The notes beneath the pieces are model-generated. The model was not told the origin of the DNA. It was given only the letters and a program-made list of their open reading frames with translations, and did no database searches. This document shows positions 61,185 to 64,000 of a stretch of 64,000 nt of DNA, piece by piece. Every line of letters begins with the position of its first letter. The first letter of the stretch is position 1. This DNA comes from Pseudomonadota bacterium (GTDB taxonomy: Bacteria; Pseudomonadota; Gammaproteobacteria; Burkholderiales; Burkholderiaceae_B). The stretch covers positions 1 through 64,000 of the forward strand of contig JAEWEV010000035.1 of assembly GCA_023389155.1 (NCBI GenBank). The letters run 5' to 3'. The position numbers and the translations under genes are program-made.

Positions 61185-61934
61185 TCAATGCGCAAGCATT
61201 TGCGTCAATGCCGAGCCCAGCAAGGCAAAACCCGAGAGGGTAAGCAATATCAGCACCACAAGACGAAACCGTTCCGGGCTGAAGCCCGCATATATACGTG
61301 TACCAATAAATGACGGAATCAGAATTGCCGGCAGAACAATCAGAAACATGGGCCACATGGGGCGCGTCACCATTCCCGACAGAATATATGACAGCATGGT
61401 GAGCGACAGCATGGCCAGATTGAAATTCTGAATGACGGTGCGCGATGTATCACGATCAGAATATCTGAGTGTGCACCAGAGTGTCGGAATCACTCCCGAG
61501 AAACCGCCAAATCCGCCCATGACGCCGCCGGCCAGCCCAACCAGGACATTACTCTTACTGCCGCCGCCTGTTATCCTGGGCAGCTGTCTGGCAAAAATCA
61601 TGGTCGGGCACCAGAGAATCAGCAGCCCGCCAAGCGCAGCCTTGAACATATTCACGTCAAGCATTGGTAGTAGAAAAACACCAAGGGGGACACCCACCAC
61701 TCCACCAAGCACATACGGTGCAAGCAGACGCAGATTGAATCCTCGTCGCAAGGAGATTGCCGCGACAATCTGACCGCTCAGACCACCGAATACCGCCAGC
61801 GCGGCAGCCATACGTGGGTCTAGCACCCATGCCCAAATTGAAATGGATACCAGACTGAATCCAAAGCCGGACAGACCTTGTATAAAACCCGCGATGACAG
61901 CGCCCAGAATGGCATAGCCATAGATTTCAACCAT
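61185..61934 (-). CDS. TauE/SafE-family sulfite/organosulfonate exporter-like permease
   Basis: This is an inner-membrane protein of 249 residues with about eight helices. AVIAGFIQGLSGFGFSLVSISIWAW and LVGLAGGVMGGFGGFSGVIPTLWC are the two repeated TauE/SafE signatures. Members export sulfite, sulfoacetate or other small anions, or take up organic acids; the substrate here is unknown. The ATG at 61934 has GGGGAA upstream; a TTG two codons earlier is unlikely to be used. Confidence 0.88.
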   Translation of the reverse strand: MVEIYGYAILGAVIAGFIQGLSGFGFSLVSISIWAWVLDPRMAAALAVFGGLSGQIVAAISLRRGFNLRLLAPYVLGGVVGVPLGVFLLPMLDVNMFKAALGGLLILWCPTMIFARQLPRITGGGSKSNVLVGLAGGVMGGFGGFSGVIPTLWCTLRYSDRDTSRTVIQNFNLAMLSLTMLSYILSGMVTRPMWPMFLIVLPAILIPSFIGTRIYAGFSPERFRLVVLILLTLSGFALLGSALTQMLAH

Positions 61935-62038
61935 TCGCAATTCCCCGTTCCTGGGGACACGTAAGACTCAGTTCCGCAAAAAAAATTGCAGCCGTGATGA
62001 TTTGTGGATTGCGGTTGTGACTTGGATTGCAGTTGTGG

Positions 62039-62488
62039 TTATTTGTCACGACTGTCCAGCATGATCGTTACCGGTCCATCGTTGACAAGCGACACTTTCA
62101 TGTCGGCACCGAAAACACCCACCGGCACCGGTTTTCCCAGTTCCTGCGACAGTTTCTGGACGAATCGGTCAAAGTATGGTCGGGCAAATTCCGGTCGCGC
62201 CGCGCCGATATAGGACGGTCGATTTCCCTTGCGCGTCTCAGCCATCAAGGTGAACTGGCTGACCGCCAGAATGTCTGCTCCCACATCCCGGACCGAAAAA
62301 TTCATTACGTTTTTATCATCATTGAAAATACGCAGAGACAGTGTCTTGCGCACCAGATAATCCGCATCCTGCGCCTGATCATCCACTGCGACACCCACCA
62401 GCAAGAGCAGACCAGCAGAAATACTGGCAATCTCAGCGCCTTCGACCGTTACCGAAGCCTGCCTGACCCGCTGCACCAACACCTTCAT
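62039..62488 (-). CDS. dtd: D-aminoacyl-tRNA deacylase
   Basis: This is a cytoplasmic editing enzyme of 149 residues that removes D-amino acids and glycine from mischarged tRNAs. MKVLVQRVRQASVTVEG at the N-terminus, VSQFTLMAETRKGNRPSYIGAA (with the SQFTL motif) and the C-terminal GVFGADMKVSLVNDGPVTIMLDS (with the cross-subunit Gly-Pro motif NDGPVT) identify Dtd. The cupin gene ends 3 bp upstream on the same strand, so they are probably co-transcribed. Confidence 0.97.
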   Translation of the reverse strand: MKVLVQRVRQASVTVEGAEIASISAGLLLLVGVAVDDQAQDADYLVRKTLSLRIFNDDKNVMNFSVRDVGADILAVSQFTLMAETRKGNRPSYIGAARPEFARPYFDRFVQKLSQELGKPVPVGVFGADMKVSLVNDGPVTIMLDSRDK

Positions 62489-62491
62489 GAT

Positions 62492-62932
62492 TCAGATATG
62501 CTCCAGTGTTTCTGTCGGAAACGCGGCAGGCGAAACCATTTCGAGCATTTCCAGATCGGCGCTATGACGAATTTCGCGATGACGGATACCCGGCGGCTGA
62601 TAGACTGAGTCGCCTTTCTGCAAGCGGACTGTACCTGTCGTCTCGTACTCGAACTCGACCCAGCCCTGCAAAACATAGACAAACTGAAAATCCAGTCGAT
62701 GCAGGTGGGGCACTCCCGATGCCTCATGATCTGCCAGCGCACGGATAACATGTACTGAAAAAGTGCCACCTGTCGCGTCGGCTACACCCAAATCGCGGTA
62801 TTCAAAAAACTCCCGCAGACCGCGGTCGAATGAAGCATCTTTCAGATGTGATACGACCGCGCCTGGGCAGGGTGCCCGATCGGCGATCTGATCAGCGGGA
62901 TGATCTCGTGTGGGATGATGAGCGACAGGCAT
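62492..62932 (-). CDS. Single-domain cupin protein
   Basis: This is a protein of 146 residues with one cupin barrel. The first motif is ASGVPHLHRLDFQFVYVLQGWVEFEYE (metal-ligand His pair) and the second is GDSVYQPPGIRHREIRHSADLEMLEM (third His). The exact function is not predictable from sequence. The start at 62932 is chosen for its GAAGGA site. An upstream ATG at 63019 in frame has no good site. It lies immediately before dtd. Confidence 0.82.
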   Translation of the reverse strand: MPVAHHPTRDHPADQIADRAPCPGAVVSHLKDASFDRGLREFFEYRDLGVADATGGTFSVHVIRALADHEASGVPHLHRLDFQFVYVLQGWVEFEYETTGTVRLQKGDSVYQPPGIRHREIRHSADLEMLEMVSPAAFPTETLEHI

Positions 62933-63055
62933 GATGATTTTTCCTTCATTGCGCCAGGCAGGGTTGTCTCGGTATTCTTCGGATTGTAACGCCATTGCCG
63001 CAAACAAGGGCAAATGCAACCGTAGAATCGCCGCCTGCCGTCTGCCGCGATCGCG

Positions 63056-63997
63056 TCAGTAGCCGGTATCCCTGGCCACTTCGCCGCTGATCGCTTTCCC
63101 TTTCAGCGCATCCTGCAGTTTGTCATGTATCTGTCTGATGGCCATCACATGGTTTGTGGGGCCGGAAATGTGCGGCGTCAGTGTAATGGCCGGGTGTGTC
63201 CAGAACGGATGCTCTGCCGGCAACGGTTCCTCTCGCGCCACATCCAGCACGGCACGGGACAGATGGCCGTTATCCAGTAGCGTGATCAGGTCTTCCTCAA
63301 CCAGATGTTCACCCCTGCCAATATTCATCAATACTGCTCCGCGCGGCAAATGGCCCAGACTGTCACGATTCAGGATATCGCGTGTTTGCCCGGTCAGGGG
63401 CAGGACATTGATCAGCACTGAACTGGTCGCCAGAAACGCCGCGAATTGACCTTCGCCGTGAAAACTCTGAATGCCTGGAAGATTCTTGGGACTGCGCGAC
63501 CAGCCCTGTACCGGATAGTCGAGGCCCTGTAATACCTGTGCAATGCGCGAACCAATCACGCCCAATCCCATGACACCAATGACGGGATTCTGTATGGGTG
63601 TCTGCTGCGCCGACTGCCACAACCGCTCTGCCCTGTTCTGCTCGTAAGCCGCAAACTTGCGTGTGATGCCCGACAGATAATGCACGACATACTCGGTCAT
63701 GGGATTGGCAAGTCCGGCATCTTCCAGGCGAATAATGCGCGTGTCCGCAGGAATATCCGGCTGGCGCAGAATCGCATCGACCCCGGCGCCCATATTAAAG
63801 ATCAGATCAAGCGAGCGATAGTGCGTAAAGAGTTCCGCCGGCGGCCGCCAGACGATCGCAGCACGCACATCCCTGGAACCGGCAAGTTCCTGAGGATCAA
63901 AGACATGCGCGTTCAGGTCAGGAAAATGCTGCTCAATGACAGCCAGCCATTTCCTTGCGGCTGCGGTGCTTTCAGATGCGAGTACAACGGGTATCAT
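63056..63997 (-). CDS. D-2-hydroxyacid dehydrogenase, glyoxylate/hydroxypyruvate reductase A-like
   Basis: This is a NAD(P)H-dependent reductase of 313 residues in the GhrA branch. The Rossmann motif is IGVMGLGVIGSRIAQVLQGLDYPVQGWSRS, the catalytic Arg is in MNIGRGEHLVEEDL and the His in THPAITLTPHISGPTNH. GhrA enzymes reduce glyoxylate and hydroxypyruvate. The start (ATG at 63997) lies three bases from the window end, so its upstream signals are not visible. Confidence 0.9.
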   Translation of the reverse strand: MIPVVLASESTAAARKWLAVIEQHFPDLNAHVFDPQELAGSRDVRAAIVWRPPAELFTHYRSLDLIFNMGAGVDAILRQPDIPADTRIIRLEDAGLANPMTEYVVHYLSGITRKFAAYEQNRAERLWQSAQQTPIQNPVIGVMGLGVIGSRIAQVLQGLDYPVQGWSRSPKNLPGIQSFHGEGQFAAFLATSSVLINVLPLTGQTRDILNRDSLGHLPRGAVLMNIGRGEHLVEEDLITLLDNGHLSRAVLDVAREEPLPAEHPFWTHPAITLTPHISGPTNHVMAIRQIHDKLQDALKGKAISGEVARDTGY

Positions 63998-64000
63998 GCC

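Noticed and set aside
1..64000. tRNA, rRNA, riboswitch, prophage, integron or transfer origin
   Set aside because: I looked for the usual landmarks (TTCGA loops with CCA, conserved riboswitch cores, integrases, relaxases) and found none I could support by eye.

Overview
The window is about 64 kb of a betaproteobacterial chromosome, most probably Burkholderiales, family Alcaligenaceae; Advenella is the closest guess, inferred from gene content and moderate GC rather than from a search. Coding density is high, neighbouring genes often overlap by ATGA, and I see no rRNA, tRNA, CRISPR array, prophage or insertion sequence.

Layout. 1-4.4 kb: an OmpR/EnvZ-type two-component pair convergent with a cytochrome-bd-like pair whose subunit I has lost every haem ligand. 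4.5-11.4 kb: housekeeping genes (glnS, minCDE, a glycine-zipper lipoprotein, ettA, an acidic hypothetical protein). 11.6-20.2 kb: a GT2 glycosyltransferase, a 42-residue basic protein, pdxA, and an 1895-residue protein made of two complete UvrA units. 20.2-26 kb: a DUF2239 gene, tcdA, a ChaC-type cyclotransferase, pdxH, a flavin reductase, an L-2-hydroxyglutarate-oxidase-like gene and purU. 26.0-26.7 kb: a duplicated 241-bp element. Each copy encodes a 22-residue hydrophobic peptide on the minus strand behind a consensus Shine-Dalgarno, and an about 150-nt antisense RNA on the plus strand with its own consensus promoter and UUCG terminator. This is the layout of the Ibs/Sib type I toxin-antitoxin loci of enterobacteria and is the most interesting feature here. 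26.9-29.1 kb: a LysR regulator divergent from glutaryl-CoA dehydrogenase.

29.5-46.2 kb is an aerobic benzoyl-CoA (box) region. boxR-boxC-boxB-boxA run on the minus strand. A DUF4863 gene, benzoate-CoA ligase and a five-gene branched-chain-type ABC importer run divergently on the plus strand. Together they take up an aromatic acid (benzoate by context), activate it to benzoyl-CoA, epoxidise the ring (BoxAB) and open it (BoxC). TGCA-N6-TGCA repeats, the operator type I recall for BoxR/BzdR regulators, lie at both promoters flanking boxR. The semialdehyde dehydrogenase BoxD is not in the window. A decayed glutathione S-transferase gene sits just beyond boxA.

46-64 kb: an MnmM-like methyltransferase, a carnitine-dehydrogenase-like gene, a peptidoglycan pair (DUF882/MepK-like protein and L,D-transpeptidase), a dienelactone hydrolase, a LysR regulator divergent from an orphan substrate-binding protein plus mmsA, an MGDG-synthase-like glycosyltransferase convergent with an exported beta-rich protein, an aldolase/semialdehyde dehydrogenase pair (hpaI-gabD), lrgA-lrgB, a TauE/SafE permease, dtd, a cupin and a GhrA-like reductase.

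All assignments come from reading motifs and gene order by eye; no database was searched.
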